This document shows, in pieces, positions 43,272-53,524 of a stretch of 64,000 nt of DNA; position 1 is the stretch's first letter, and the number at the start of each line of letters is the position of its first letter. The DNA comes from Acinetobacter sp. SFB. Its GTDB lineage: Bacteria > Pseudomonadota > Gammaproteobacteria > Pseudomonadales > Moraxellaceae. The position numbers were made by a program, and so were the translations under genes. The DNA is taken from the NCBI RefSeq assembly GCF_001647545.1, contig NZ_LSZH01000012.1, positions 1 to 64,000 on the forward strand, read 5' to 3'. Under the pieces are notes generated by a model. The model ran no database searches, was not told the DNA's origin, and worked only from the letters and a program-made list of their open reading frames with translations.

Positions 43272-46200
43272 ATGGCGGGTGAATTAGGCGTTTTGACATT
43301 AGACATGGTTGCTCGAACGGTTAATTTTGATCAGCCATTAATGAAATCTGAAAAACAGGCAGAAGTATCCAGTAAAAATATTGCTTCATCTTTTGAAAAA
43401 ATTGAAAAGCAGTCTGCAAGTACTTCTAAAGCTGTGGCATTTATGGGTTCATCCCTTAAAGCGTCCATTGCCGCTATTTCTATTTCTTCAATTGTCAGTA
43501 TTGCAGATGGTTACACACAAACAGCAGCACGTATTCAAAATGCAACCACCAGTACTGCTGAATATGATCAGGTACAAAAGCACTTATATGAAACTGCCAA
43601 TGGTACTTATCGTTCATTGAAAGAAGCTCAAGAAGTATATTTGGGCACTTCTGGCGGGCTTAAAGAACTGGGTTATAACACTCAAGCTGTATTGGCCATT
43701 TCAGATTCACTGTCTTATTCATTTGTACATAATGCAACATCAGTAGACAAAGCACAGTCTGCAATGGATGCATATGGAAAGATTCTAGATAAGGGTAAAG
43801 TGGAAGCGGATGCCTGGTTTAGTTTGATGGTAGCGGCACCGAATATCTTGAATGATGTTTCCAATGCAACCGGTAAAAGTACGCAAGAAATTCGTAAATT
43901 AGGTGCAGAAGGTAAACTTGCTGCTGCAGATCTGCACAAAGGCCTATTGATGTCGCGTGATGCAAATAAGGCACTCGCAGATGTAATGGTCAATAGTGCA
44001 GCTGATGGTGGACAAAAATTATCAAATGCGATTGAACGTACCGTAGGTGAATTAAACAAAGGTAGTGGTGCAACAGGTATTTTTGCTGAGGGATTAGGAT
44101 TAATCGCTGATAATATTAATTTAGTTTCTGGTGCTGTTGCAGTCGGTGCAGTGGGGTATTTAACAGCAGCCATCGTTTCTAAAAGTGCTGCATTAAAAGA
44201 AGGTGTCATCTCTTCTATTGCATCGCGTCAGGCGACTATTGCTGAAATACAAGCGCAAGTTCAAGCTACGGGTGTGGAGGCTTTACGTCAAAAACAGCTT
44301 GTGTTGTTAGCAGCATCTGAAATTAATATGGCACGCGCGGCATATAATAGTGCAACTACAGCAACAGCACGGACGGCAGCTATTCAGCGTCTTACTGCCG
44401 CTGAAATTGCTCATGAAATTCAAATTAAGCGTTCAGCTGTTTCAACAGATATTTATACAGCTTCACAAACTCGACTTGCAGCAGCTGGACGCATGTCATT
44501 GGGTGTATTAGGTGGCCCGGTTGGTCTAGGCATTATCGTTGCAACTGTTGCAGCTGGCTATTTGATGATGCGTGATAATACAGTGAAAGCGACTGATTCA
44601 CTGGCCAGTCAGATTCCAACAGTTTCACAACTGACTCAGGAATACCAAAAGCTTAATGAACAACAGTTAATCACTGAACGTACCAAAATTAAGAACTCAA
44701 TGGCTGAAAATCGTGAGGAAATTAAACAGACGATTAATGCGTTGGGTGATCTTAAAGTCACTTGGGATCTGGGTTTTGATGTTTCAAAATGGACTAAATA
44801 CAACAGTATTTTAGAAGACCTTAAAAATGGGGCCATTTCGGGCAATGAAGCATTAGCTGAGTTCAATAAAATGGGTTTGAGTAGCCCCATTATTGAAAAA
44901 GTTGCTGATTTAACGACCAATCTTGATCAGAATAAAGCTGCTTTAGATAAAAATTCTCAAGCTGCCGGTACGGTCAATAATCAGCTAAATATTACTGCTA
45001 ATGCTGCCAATAATGCTGCTGGAGCTGTCCGTGGTAAAGCTAATGCCATGACTGTTGATGCAGCCAATACGCGTAATGCAGCAGCTGCAAACTCTGAATA
45101 CACCACATCTTTGGGTAAACAGCTTTGGAATGAGCAGTTTAAGAATGCACTTATAACCAAGCATAATAAAAGTCAGTCAGAAGCAAATCTGTTGTTGGAT
45201 GCATACAACAAAAATGCTGAGAAAGGCTATGTTGGTGTTACTGCTGAACAAAAGAAAAAAATTGGTGGAATTGAGTCTGAACGTGTTGCTATGGAAAATA
45301 GAGCTGAGGCTCAGCGAAAGGCTGACCAATTAGCTACTAAATCGGCTCGTTCAGGTGAAAGTGAAGCGAAACGTAGAGCGAAAGAAGCTGCATCTGAGGC
45401 CAAACGCCAGGCCCAAGAAGCTGAAAGTGTGCGTAAAGAGATATTGCAGAATCAATATGATATTTCTTATCGTTATGCGAATCGAACTTCCAAAATGGAA
45501 TCTGATCTTATTAAAGAGCAGAGTGAAATTCGTAAAGCTTATGCACAAGATCCTGCTGCTTCAGAAATGTATTTAGCATCTGCTAAACAGCGTCATGATG
45601 ATGCTTTAAAACTTTATGATGCTCAACTTGGCCAGGAACTTTATTCATTTAAAATGAATGAAGAGGAAAAGTTGAATATTGAACGTAACATTGAACTAAT
45701 GCGTATTAAAACTTCAACTGACTACTCGGATGAAGAGAAAAAATCACGTATTAAGGCTTTATCTGAACGTCATAATCATGAAATGGCTTGGCTGAATCTA
45801 GAACAGTTACAGCGTTTAAACGATGCACAATCTTCATTTCAATCTGATATTCAGCGTGTTACATCAAAATATGAATTTGAGCGGGAGCAAATCCGTCTTA
45901 CAAAAGCATATTCTGACGACATGAAGGATGCACTGATTGGCGCATCTTATAAAACTCAAGATCGTGAAAATGATGAGGGCCGAGTATCTGCATGGTCTAA
46001 TTATCAAGGTGCAATAGGGATAGACACCAGTGCAGAGGATGAGCAGCGTAGTCGTGGCGAAGCTATTCAAGCAGCATATGATTGGCAGTTGATTACTCAA
46101 GAAGATTATCAACAAAAAATGCTACAAAGTGAACAGCGTTATTTTATGGCTAAGGCTCAATTGGGTATAGCTTCAATGCAAACAACGATGGGTGGCTGGG

Positions 46201-46784
46201 CAGATGTTTTTAAAAATTTGCTTGGTGAAAGTTCATCTTATTATCAAGCTGCTTTTGCAATGGAACGCGGTTTTGCTGTAGCTAAAGCAATGGTTAATGC
46301 TCCATTGGTTTACACAGAAACTTATGCAGCATTGGCAGGTATTCCTTATATCGGACCTTACATTGCACAACCTGCTGCAATTGCAGCTGCAGGATTGCAA
46401 GTAGTGCAGGCAGGTATTGCTGGAAATGTCGGCTTCTATGGTGGTGGTTATACAGGTGATGGCGGAAAGTATGAATATGCAGGTCCAGCACATAAAGGCG
46501 AAGTTGTGTTTTCGCAAGAAGATATCAAGCGCTGGGGTGGTGTTGCGAATGTTGAAGCTATTCGTAATCAGCGATCTATTCCAAACTTATCGCCTAAGGT
46601 TGGAAATGGTTTATCTGGACGCGAAGTGAAGGCTCAGCAAGCTTCACAAAACGTCAACCTGAATCCAAACTTCGTCATTGTTGATGAGCGTGAAAAACTC
46701 GGAGATTACCTGTATGGACCAGATGGCAAGAAAGCCTTTGTGAAATTCTTTAAACAGAATCGCAGGGAATTAGGACTTGCATAG
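43272..46784 (+). CDS. Tape measure protein
   Basis: A 1170-residue protein that sets tail length. The N-terminus has the tape-measure domain (GVLTLDMVARTVNFDQPLMK ... ATGKSTQEIRKLGAEGKLAA). Hydrophobic segments lie around residues 275-305 and 405-435 (GVLGGPVGLGIIVATVAAGY). A long Ala/Lys/Glu coiled coil (residues 680-760) follows, and a Gly-rich region near 1030-1070 precedes the tail. At about 0.15 nm per residue the tail would be near 175 nm (inference). The last 38 residues are echoed in the next small gene. Confidence 0.92.
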   Translation: MAGELGVLTLDMVARTVNFDQPLMKSEKQAEVSSKNIASSFEKIEKQSASTSKAVAFMGSSLKASIAAISISSIVSIADGYTQTAARIQNATTSTAEYDQVQKHLYETANGTYRSLKEAQEVYLGTSGGLKELGYNTQAVLAISDSLSYSFVHNATSVDKAQSAMDAYGKILDKGKVEADAWFSLMVAAPNILNDVSNATGKSTQEIRKLGAEGKLAAADLHKGLLMSRDANKALADVMVNSAADGGQKLSNAIERTVGELNKGSGATGIFAEGLGLIADNINLVSGAVAVGAVGYLTAAIVSKSAALKEGVISSIASRQATIAEIQAQVQATGVEALRQKQLVLLAASEINMARAAYNSATTATARTAAIQRLTAAEIAHEIQIKRSAVSTDIYTASQTRLAAAGRMSLGVLGGPVGLGIIVATVAAGYLMMRDNTVKATDSLASQIPTVSQLTQEYQKLNEQQLITERTKIKNSMAENREEIKQTINALGDLKVTWDLGFDVSKWTKYNSILEDLKNGAISGNEALAEFNKMGLSSPIIEKVADLTTNLDQNKAALDKNSQAAGTVNNQLNITANAANNAAGAVRGKANAMTVDAANTRNAAAANSEYTTSLGKQLWNEQFKNALITKHNKSQSEANLLLDAYNKNAEKGYVGVTAEQKKKIGGIESERVAMENRAEAQRKADQLATKSARSGESEAKRRAKEAASEAKRQAQEAESVRKEILQNQYDISYRYANRTSKMESDLIKEQSEIRKAYAQDPAASEMYLASAKQRHDDALKLYDAQLGQELYSFKMNEEEKLNIERNIELMRIKTSTDYSDEEKKSRIKALSERHNHEMAWLNLEQLQRLNDAQSSFQSDIQRVTSKYEFEREQIRLTKAYSDDMKDALIGASYKTQDRENDEGRVSAWSNYQGAIGIDTSAEDEQRSRGEAIQAAYDWQLITQEDYQQKMLQSEQRYFMAKAQLGIASMQTTMGGWADVFKNLLGESSSYYQAAFAMERGFAVAKAMVNAPLVYTETYAALAGIPYIGPYIAQPAAIAAAGLQVVQAGIAGNVGFYGGGYTGDGGKYEYAGPAHKGEVVFSQEDIKRWGGVANVEAIRNQRSIPNLSPKVGNGLSGREVKAQQASQNVNLNPNFVIVDEREKLGDYLYGPDGKKAFVKFFKQNRRELGLA

Positions 46785-46810
46785 GCTCACTTCGGTGGGC
46801 TTTTATTTTA
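46784..46810 (+). terminator. Terminator-like hairpin after the tape measure gene
   Basis: Stem GCTCAC/GTGGGC with a TTCG tetraloop and TTTTATTTTA. Confidence 0.65.
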
Positions 46811-46831
46811 TCTATTTTAGAGAATTTAAAT

Positions 46832-47023
46832 ATGAAAACATTAATTGTCTTAGGTGCAGGTATTGCACTTGGATTTGCTCTTAAAAAACCGGAGAAAATA
46901 AAAGAACCCCGTTTTGTTATTGTCGATGAACGCGAAAATCTGGGTGAACACCTCTTTGGTCGCGAGGGTAAAGAGGCTTTCGTAAAATTCCTTAAGCAAA
47001 ATCCTACAAACTTAGGTCAATAA
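46832..47023 (+). CDS. Small membrane protein sharing the tape measure C-terminus
   Basis: A 63-residue protein. Residues 1-20 (MKTLIVLGAGIALGFALKKP) form a membrane anchor or signal peptide. The remaining part, FVIVDERENLGEHLFGREGK and a following EAFVKFLKQN, repeats the very end of the tape measure (FVIVDEREKLGDYLYGPDGK, KAFVKFFKQN). It thus looks like a duplicated C-terminal segment on a new anchor. Role unknown. Confidence 0.65.
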   Translation: MKTLIVLGAGIALGFALKKPEKIKEPRFVIVDERENLGEHLFGREGKEAFVKFLKQNPTNLGQ

Positions 47024-47047
47024 CTAAAGTTTTTATTCGAGGACAAA

Positions 47048-48262
47048 ATGAAAATACAAACGTCACAATTTGGCGAGGTGCACGTATTAACAAATTGCCC
47101 TCTGTTAAGTTCAACCGAGCGCCTGGAATGGATGACTGAAGTTCATGAGTCATATGGTGGTAGTGAAGACCGTTACCCGCTACGTGATACACCTCGCCAG
47201 ATCCTAAGCTTTAACTATGTGCAGATGCGTAAAGCAATGGGTGACATGTTTCACATGCTGTCTGCCAATTTGCGCGGGCAGTGGGGTATACCGCTGCGAC
47301 AGGTCAAGCGGGCTATTCCAGATATTGTCGATGATGATTACCTCATTCTCTATACAACAGCCACCATAGCCGACCTTAGAGTCGGTTTTGCTTTTATTGA
47401 GAGCAGGGAAGGTGGTCAGGTGGTTGAGATTATTGAGCGTGGCCGCTACATCATTATCCAGGAAGAAATCCGCGATCCTGAAACCGATGAGATTATTCAG
47501 GAGTTGGAAACTGAGTATCAGGACGGCTTTCGCCTGGCTGCAAATATCACAGCGACCAATGCGGTGATGATGCCGTTACGGATCTGCATTATTGATGGTG
47601 ATGCTTCGGTTAATGCCGGTGGTTTTTGGTCCAATGCTTCAATGGTTTTTCGTGTACTGGCTGAAGACTTACCGGAACATTCAGGTGATATTCCAGTGCA
47701 GTACAAAGACAACGATATTTACTTTAAACCGTTGCTGCTCGATGGCGACTCGATTGAAATCAGCATGAGTCAGCATCAAAACGTAGTGGATAACAGTGTC
47801 GGCAGCTTTCAGTCATTTACCCATCACAGCAAGGTAAAGCAGTCCAAGCCGTTTAAATCTTTAATTCGGACATGGGATGAGTTTCAGGAATTTAGACGCT
47901 TTCTGTTTCGTCGGGGTGGTCGATACCGTCCGTTCTGGTTGCCACTTTATGAAAAGCAGCTGAATATTTTAAACACCGGCTATATCAGCACCAGTTTAAG
48001 CACAAATACCAAATATCTGGTTGAGGCTGATCGCAAACATATTGCAGTCAAACGTAAAGACGGCAGCTGGACAGCGCATGAAATTACAGCGAGAACAGGC
48101 GGCTCATTGACTGTTTCACCTTCAATTAATGCTCAGCGCAATGATATTCAAACCATCTGCTATATGGGCCTTTATCGCTTTGATGCAGACCAGCTTGAAT
48201 TTCAATTTTTGGGCGCGGGGATTAGTCAGGTCACGGTGCCAATTCTGGAGTTAGAAAGCTAA
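47048..48262 (+). CDS. Distal tail protein / tail tip component
   Basis: A 404-residue protein in the slot between tape measure and the DUF2163-type protein, typical of tail-tip assembly in this phage type. An immunoglobulin-like strand-rich middle and WDEFQEFRRFLFRRGGRYRP followed by FWLPLY support a tail-tip role. Its stop overlaps the next start by a base. GC is higher than in flanking phage genes, possibly reflecting a different module history. Confidence 0.7.
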   Translation: MKIQTSQFGEVHVLTNCPLLSSTERLEWMTEVHESYGGSEDRYPLRDTPRQILSFNYVQMRKAMGDMFHMLSANLRGQWGIPLRQVKRAIPDIVDDDYLILYTTATIADLRVGFAFIESREGGQVVEIIERGRYIIIQEEIRDPETDEIIQELETEYQDGFRLAANITATNAVMMPLRICIIDGDASVNAGGFWSNASMVFRVLAEDLPEHSGDIPVQYKDNDIYFKPLLLDGDSIEISMSQHQNVVDNSVGSFQSFTHHSKVKQSKPFKSLIRTWDEFQEFRRFLFRRGGRYRPFWLPLYEKQLNILNTGYISTSLSTNTKYLVEADRKHIAVKRKDGSWTAHEITARTGGSLTVSPSINAQRNDIQTICYMGLYRFDADQLEFQFLGAGISQVTVPILELES

Positions 48263-49179
48263 TGGATATTCGTGTAGAGCTTTATCAGTTTAAGCATGGG
48301 GAAAAGGCGTGGTATTTCACTAATCATCGTAAAGATGTCACGCACAACGGCAACACATATAAATCTGTACGTGGCTTGGATCGTGATGCCATTGAAGATG
48401 CCGACATTGATAAGTGTGAAATTGAGGTCACTTTTCCGCAAAGCACTTTAAGAAATGAAGTTGGCGATAGCTTCACCCGTATATTCCTCAACAAGATTTA
48501 CTTTGAGTCGGTTTATTTGACGGTACTTGAGCTCGAGAAAAACGAAACTCTGGTGCTGTTTATTGGCCGCGTGACTCAACCCAAGTTTGATGATAATGCC
48601 GATACATTGACTTTGATTTGCTCCACCGGTGAATCCTATTTAAACCGGACTATCTTGGTTAGAAAGTTCCAGAAAACCTGTCCAAATTCAATCTATGACC
48701 GTTGGTGTGGATTGAAATTTGAAGACTGGGCTTTTGATGTCACTGTCACTGCAATCAATGGACTGACGATCACATTTACGGTCAATCCCACTCAAGTGAA
48801 AGATGAAGACGGTAATCTGGTATTTATTCAAGTACCTGTGCTAGATGAACTAGGGCAGCCTGTTTTAGATGTAAATGGGCAGCAGACCTATACAGATGGA
48901 GATCCAGTGATGGAAACCAAAACCTATGCTGCAGGTTACCTGAATCGTGGTCTGTTTAAAAAATTGGGTGTCTATACTTTCATTGCGGGAAATACGGAAA
49001 ATTCAGTCAGCTTATATCGACAGCATGTCGATTTAAAAGTCGGTGATGTCATTCAGCTGGCACCCGGTTGTGACCAATCATTAAAAACCTGCCATGAAAA
49101 ATTTAACAATGCTGTCCGATTTGCCGGACACCCCTATATACCCGGTGAAAACCCGGTGATGACGCAATTAATTAAGTGA
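48262..49179 (+). CDS. DUF2163/BR0599 family tail protein
   Basis: A 305-residue protein. The N-terminal DUF2163-like part (VTHNGNTYKSVRGLDRDAIE) is followed by the cysteine block CSTGESYLNRTILVRKFQKT, then CPNSIYDRWC, and a C-terminal PGCDQSLKTCHEKFNNAVRF FGHPYIPG-type ending characteristic of the BR0599 domain (the four Cys probably bind a metal or cluster). It forms part of the tail tip hub. Confidence 0.85.
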   Translation: MDIRVELYQFKHGEKAWYFTNHRKDVTHNGNTYKSVRGLDRDAIEDADIDKCEIEVTFPQSTLRNEVGDSFTRIFLNKIYFESVYLTVLELEKNETLVLFIGRVTQPKFDDNADTLTLICSTGESYLNRTILVRKFQKTCPNSIYDRWCGLKFEDWAFDVTVTAINGLTITFTVNPTQVKDEDGNLVFIQVPVLDELGQPVLDVNGQQTYTDGDPVMETKTYAAGYLNRGLFKKLGVYTFIAGNTENSVSLYRQHVDLKVGDVIQLAPGCDQSLKTCHEKFNNAVRFAGHPYIPGENPVMTQLIK

Positions 49180-49187
49180 GGTGATCT

Positions 49188-49433
49188 ATGATTATTGCAC
49201 CATGGCTTATTTATGCATTTTTAGCTGTCACGGCTGCAATGATGGTTTATACATACGTCTCAATGCGCAAAATGCAGAAGAAAAACGGTCAGACAGCCAA
49301 TCAACTAGATGGCACGATTGCCGATGAAGGTACTTCATTTAGTGACATTGCCGGCAGTCCGCACATGTATGGAAATATTACCCATATGTGGGGAAAAACC
49401 ACCACACCGATTAAATCGAAGGGTGGTAAATAA
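49188..49433 (+). CDS. Phage small membrane protein, 81 aa
   Basis: An N-terminal transmembrane helix (APWLIYAFLAVTAAMMVYTY) and a Ser/Gly-rich soluble tail (GTSFSDIAGSPHMYGNITHM). Such a protein lies before the hub protein in related siphophages. It shares its last base with the next ATG. Function unknown. Confidence 0.6.
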   Translation: MIIAPWLIYAFLAVTAAMMVYTYVSMRKMQKKNGQTANQLDGTIADEGTSFSDIAGSPHMYGNITHMWGKTTTPIKSKGGK

Positions 49434-49621
49434 TGAAAATTTATATGTCTGATATACGAAAAGCCAAAATGTGTGCTCGCGGATCGCGGGCCTTTTTTTT
49501 GTCTCAAGGCTGGGACTGGCAGGACTTTCTTAAAAATGGAATTGAGCTTGAAGTTGTGAAAGCATCAAAAGATGCCATGGCGCAGCAGGTTGTGGAGGCG
49601 GTAGAAAATGGGCGGAAGTAG
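49433..49621 (+). CDS. Phage hypothetical protein, 62 aa
   Basis: Small protein with FFLSQGWDWQDFLKNGIELE, a pattern I associate with short genes placed before the tail tip protein of siphophages. It overlaps the tail protein gene by 14 bases. Function unknown. Confidence 0.6.
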   Translation: MKIYMSDIRKAKMCARGSRAFFLSQGWDWQDFLKNGIELEVVKASKDAMAQQVVEAVENGRK

Positions 49622-52406
49622 CAGTCAAGTAACAGGACATAGATATTTCACAAATTTTCTCATGTTTATTGGCAATCCAATTGAGAAGATGCTCGGGATT
49701 AACTTTGATAAACGTGGCTGGATATCGACTTTTGTCGATGAAAATGGAAATGCTTTAGCTCAAGGCGTTATTAATGCACCTAATTTGTATGGGGAAAATG
49801 AAGGCGGTGTTGCTGGAACAGTTCATGTTCAATATGGCAGAGATAATCAAGCTGTATTGCCATTTTATAAAGACTATATGGAGTCTATGGGGCTTCAGGC
49901 TTCTGCCTATCCATATCAATCCTATTTGGCCTTTACAGGACTGGGCAAAGTTAATACAGGTAATGGCTGGATAGATGGTGCTTTTGGTGCATTAGCAGGC
50001 CACATGAATGAGGCTTTTTACCTCGGTAACACAGGTTATATGAAAGAAATGCTGCTTTGGCCAAAGCGAACAAGAATCAGAAATGATGGTCGCAGACAGT
50101 GGTATGAAGTACGCGGGGATGGGGCAATTGTTTGTGAAATTGATGCAACATTAATCCCAAGCGAATACATGGGAAAGATTGCCCAAATTGAAGCAAACCC
50201 ACCACAAAACAAGTGGTACGGAACCAGCAATCAGGATAATCAATACTACGAATTCACACAGAATGGGTTAATTAGCGGGTATGTTCAAGATTTTTACTCT
50301 CAATTTGGTGGGTATGGTAAAGAAGGCCGTGTAAAAACAACTTTTCCAAATCTTGATGGCTTGGTGATGGAGGTTGAAATTTGGGGTGATGATGGAATTT
50401 CATTTTTTGACTGGAAAGGTGGCGGCTTTACTATGGTGCGTGAGTGGTCTCAGCAATCATATGTCACTTGCCGGAAATACTGGATTATTTTTGATCCTCT
50501 ATATCCTGATAAGAGCCTAAGTTTTGGTATTACAGACCAAATTCCAGGAGGGTCAAATTCAAATCATAAATGTGTGATTTGGGCTAGGCTTGTTCTTGAT
50601 CCGTGGTCAGGTACTGGTAGCAGCAACGATGTTAGGGCAGTAGATATTAATCCAATCCATAAGATCCGTGAAATTCTCACTGATGACACGGCAATGAATA
50701 AACCTGAATCTTCTGTGAATGATGTAAATTTCATTAAAGCAGCAGACTGGATTTGGAATGAAGGGTTGGGGGTTTCATGGTCTATTACTGAGAAATCCTG
50801 TATTGATGCCATTAATGAGCTTTGCTATCACATCGAAGCTGGTATTCGTGTTAATCGTCAAACTGGTCTTTATGAAATGGTTTTATTTCGTGACAACTGG
50901 TTTGCTGAAGATGAAATACATACGATCACTGAAAGCAAAATCAAAAGCATGCAGTATGAGATTACCAATGCTGATGAAGTCATTAATCAGGCCAATGTAA
51001 ATTATTACGATCGTGCCAATATTAAAAACTCATCATTCTCCATTTCTGAAAATGGCCTAATTCAAACATTAGGCAGAGTGAATGCTGAAACTTTAGATTT
51101 TCCCTATTTTATGAATATGCGTAATGCTGAGGTTGTTGCGAACTGGAAGCTCAAGCAGTTATCTACCGGAGCTTTTAAGGGGTCATTCACAACAGGTTGG
51201 CGCGAGGCGCGAAAATGGAATCGTTATGACCTGATCCGGCTACCTTGGTCTAAGCGATGGACTGGAACTATTTTGGTTCGCATTATGAGTATTAATCTTG
51301 GCGGTCCAACGAATAATGAAGTGACAATTGAGTTTATCGAGGTTGTTCCAGCAACTGGGATGATGAATACATCCATCGTTGCGGATGATCAAATCAATAC
51401 TCAACCGGAAGCACCAAAGCCATGTAATGCTAAAGTATTTGAGCTTCCATATTTTGAAGCAGTGCAAGCTTTTGGTGAGCGCGAAGTAAATGCTGAGATT
51501 TCTGATACTCCAGAAGCGGGCTATTTATGTGCTATTGCCGAGAAGCCGCAAAATAACTCACTGAGCGCTGCTTTATATGTAGATAACGGGAACGGTTTTG
51601 AGCGGGTGACAACTATTAATTACTGCGAAACCGCTTATTTAGATCAAGCTATTGATCGCATAAGCAGGACATTCACTGTTAAAAATATTGGCAATATAGC
51701 ATCGGTACGTACTGGTAGTCAGATTTTTATCAATGATGAAATCATGGTCTATCAGTCTTACGATGCTGAAACCAAAGCTTTAACAGTCAAACGTGGCGCG
51801 CTTGACTCAGCTCTACAAAACCATGCCTTAAACTCAATTTTATACCTTGCTGATGACTTTGTTGCTATTGATCAAACACTTTATACACAGAGTGAAATCA
51901 TTAATGCAAAAGTTTTGACAACTACGCCGAGCGGTGTTCTTGCTTTAAGTGATGCAGCAACTCATGGAGTTGAATTTAATGCTCGTGCCATCCGTCCATA
52001 TCCGCCAGCAAACGTAAAAATTAATAATGCGTACTGGCCTGAAGAAATTGAAACAGATCTGGTCTTAACTTGGGTTGATCGAAACCGCTTGCAGCAAACA
52101 GGAGGTGAAATTATCGGGTGGTATGAGGGCAATGTAAGCATTGAACCGAACACACAAACGCATTTAATTTTATCTCAACTTGATGAAAATGATAATGAAC
52201 TAGCAACCTCAAATGCAAATGTAACTGGCGCAACAAGCTACACAATGCCAATTTCTGCAATGCAGGCTTCTACTCGCACAGTAAGAGTCACTTTAAAAAC
52301 GATACGCGATGGTTATGAGTGTTTAAATCCTTTTAATCACACCATTGAATTATCTCAATTCTTCTCAGCACCATACAATCTAACAGTTGAGTTTAAAAAT
52401 GACTAA
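49608..52406 (+). CDS. Tail tip / host-specificity protein (gpJ-like)
   Basis: A 932-residue protein that forms the tail spike hub. It starts MGGSSSQVTGHRYF. The first 550 residues match the central gpJ-type hub domain (WIWNEGLGVSWSITEKSCID, GIRVNRQTGLYEMVLFRDNW). Late strand-rich, fibronectin-like segments occur from 750 on (ANVKINNAYWPEEIETDLVL). This is the part that determines host contact. It overlaps the fibre gene by eight bases. Confidence 0.85.
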   Translation: MGGSSSQVTGHRYFTNFLMFIGNPIEKMLGINFDKRGWISTFVDENGNALAQGVINAPNLYGENEGGVAGTVHVQYGRDNQAVLPFYKDYMESMGLQASAYPYQSYLAFTGLGKVNTGNGWIDGAFGALAGHMNEAFYLGNTGYMKEMLLWPKRTRIRNDGRRQWYEVRGDGAIVCEIDATLIPSEYMGKIAQIEANPPQNKWYGTSNQDNQYYEFTQNGLISGYVQDFYSQFGGYGKEGRVKTTFPNLDGLVMEVEIWGDDGISFFDWKGGGFTMVREWSQQSYVTCRKYWIIFDPLYPDKSLSFGITDQIPGGSNSNHKCVIWARLVLDPWSGTGSSNDVRAVDINPIHKIREILTDDTAMNKPESSVNDVNFIKAADWIWNEGLGVSWSITEKSCIDAINELCYHIEAGIRVNRQTGLYEMVLFRDNWFAEDEIHTITESKIKSMQYEITNADEVINQANVNYYDRANIKNSSFSISENGLIQTLGRVNAETLDFPYFMNMRNAEVVANWKLKQLSTGAFKGSFTTGWREARKWNRYDLIRLPWSKRWTGTILVRIMSINLGGPTNNEVTIEFIEVVPATGMMNTSIVADDQINTQPEAPKPCNAKVFELPYFEAVQAFGEREVNAEISDTPEAGYLCAIAEKPQNNSLSAALYVDNGNGFERVTTINYCETAYLDQAIDRISRTFTVKNIGNIASVRTGSQIFINDEIMVYQSYDAETKALTVKRGALDSALQNHALNSILYLADDFVAIDQTLYTQSEIINAKVLTTTPSGVLALSDAATHGVEFNARAIRPYPPANVKINNAYWPEEIETDLVLTWVDRNRLQQTGGEIIGWYEGNVSIEPNTQTHLILSQLDENDNELATSNANVTGATSYTMPISAMQASTRTVRVTLKTIRDGYECLNPFNHTIELSQFFSAPYNLTVEFKND

Positions 52407-53193
52407 TAGACTTGAAATGAATTGGAAGCTTGACGGCTTTGTTGATGAGCAGCGTTATTATTGCTCTGAAACACCGATTGATAAAAGCAGCTTGCCAGCG
52501 CCAAAAGCAGTGCTGGCAGGTTATGCAAGGGATTATGTTGATACAGATGTTGTCGCTAACAAAACATATTACGTAAGATTTAGTTCAGTAAAAAATGGGG
52601 TTGAGAAAATCAGCGGTGAAGTACAAGTTAAAGCGTCTGTTGTAGATCCAAATTTTAAAGTTAAACTGATCACTCAGAATGGAGTTCTTGTTGATAATGG
52701 TTATTCAGAATTCATTTGGACTAAAGTGGGAGTGGTTAATTACAATGAAAATAATGAGTTAGCTTTTAATCAAAGTGCTTATCTGAAATCAGATAAAATA
52801 TTTAACTTTAACGCTGACTTCGAGTTTGAATTTGAGTTCTATATAGCGTCGTCTGCAACAGATGCATATTTTGGCATTGTAAAAAATACAGAAACAGTGT
52901 GGGAGAGTGGTGGCTTTCAGATATCAATCGGAGGGACCAATGTTGGATATGAGTCAAATAAACTTTTATGCGGTTTTTATGGGTCAGGTTCAATAGTTAG
53001 TTCAGCTAACATTGATAGAAATATATGGACTAGTGCAAAAGTAACTCGCATTTCAGGGGTATACACTCTTTATTTGAATGAAGTGCGGACAGCGTCTGGA
53101 TCTAGCAACCAGAACCCGACTAGCGGAATATTGGTTGTAGGACCGTCTATGTCAACAGGCCCGATCAAAATACGTAATTTTAAATGTAAGTAG
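52399..53193 (+). CDS. Tail fibre protein with LamG/ConA-like C-terminal domain
   Basis: A 264-residue protein from ATG 52399 (MTNRLEMNWKLDGF). The first 90 residues form a fibronectin-like domain (RDYVDTDVVANKTYYVRFSS). The second half looks like a lectin-type beta sandwich (DFEFEFEFYIASSATDAYFG, VSSANIDRNIWTSAKVTRIS, YTLYLNEVRT). It probably binds capsule or surface glycan (inference). Confidence 0.7.
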   Translation: MTNRLEMNWKLDGFVDEQRYYCSETPIDKSSLPAPKAVLAGYARDYVDTDVVANKTYYVRFSSVKNGVEKISGEVQVKASVVDPNFKVKLITQNGVLVDNGYSEFIWTKVGVVNYNENNELAFNQSAYLKSDKIFNFNADFEFEFEFYIASSATDAYFGIVKNTETVWESGGFQISIGGTNVGYESNKLLCGFYGSGSIVSSANIDRNIWTSAKVTRISGVYTLYLNEVRTASGSSNQNPTSGILVVGPSMSTGPIKIRNFKCK

Positions 53194-53219
53194 TTTTTAA
53201 ATCTCCAGTAAAACGTGTC

Positions 53220-53241
53220 AGCCCCAAAACGGGGTTTTTTA
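53220..53241 (+). terminator. Terminator-like hairpin before the lysis genes
   Basis: Stem CCCC/GGGG with an AAAAC loop and six T. Confidence 0.55.
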
Positions 53242-53263
53242 TTGCCAAAATTTAGGGGGCGCG

Positions 53264-53524
53264 ATGTCAAACGCGACACAAGTAGTAGATGTTTCAGGAC
53301 CGGTAGCAACCACAGCAGGAACAGGCATCACCATTGCATCATGGTTAGCAACATGGGATTGGGGTTTTTTAATTGGTGTAATAATCGGTTTATGTGGCCT
53401 GGTTATTAGCTTTCTCAACTACCTATCAAACCGACAATTTCAAAAGCGCAAAGATCAGCGCGAAGATGAATTACATCAATTAGAAAAGAAAAAGTTAGAG
53501 GGCTTGTGCAATGTCAAAGAGTAA
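53264..53524 (+). CDS. Holin (small one-pass membrane protein)
   Basis: An 86-residue protein. One strong transmembrane helix (WGFLIGVIIGLCGLVISFLN) precedes a highly charged C-terminal tail (RKDQREDELHQLEKKKLEGL). The first 35 residues are mildly hydrophobic and could form a second segment. It overlaps the endolysin gene by 14 bases, the usual holin-endolysin coupling. Confidence 0.75.
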   Translation: MSNATQVVDVSGPVATTAGTGITIASWLATWDWGFLIGVIIGLCGLVISFLNYLSNRQFQKRKDQREDELHQLEKKKLEGLCNVKE

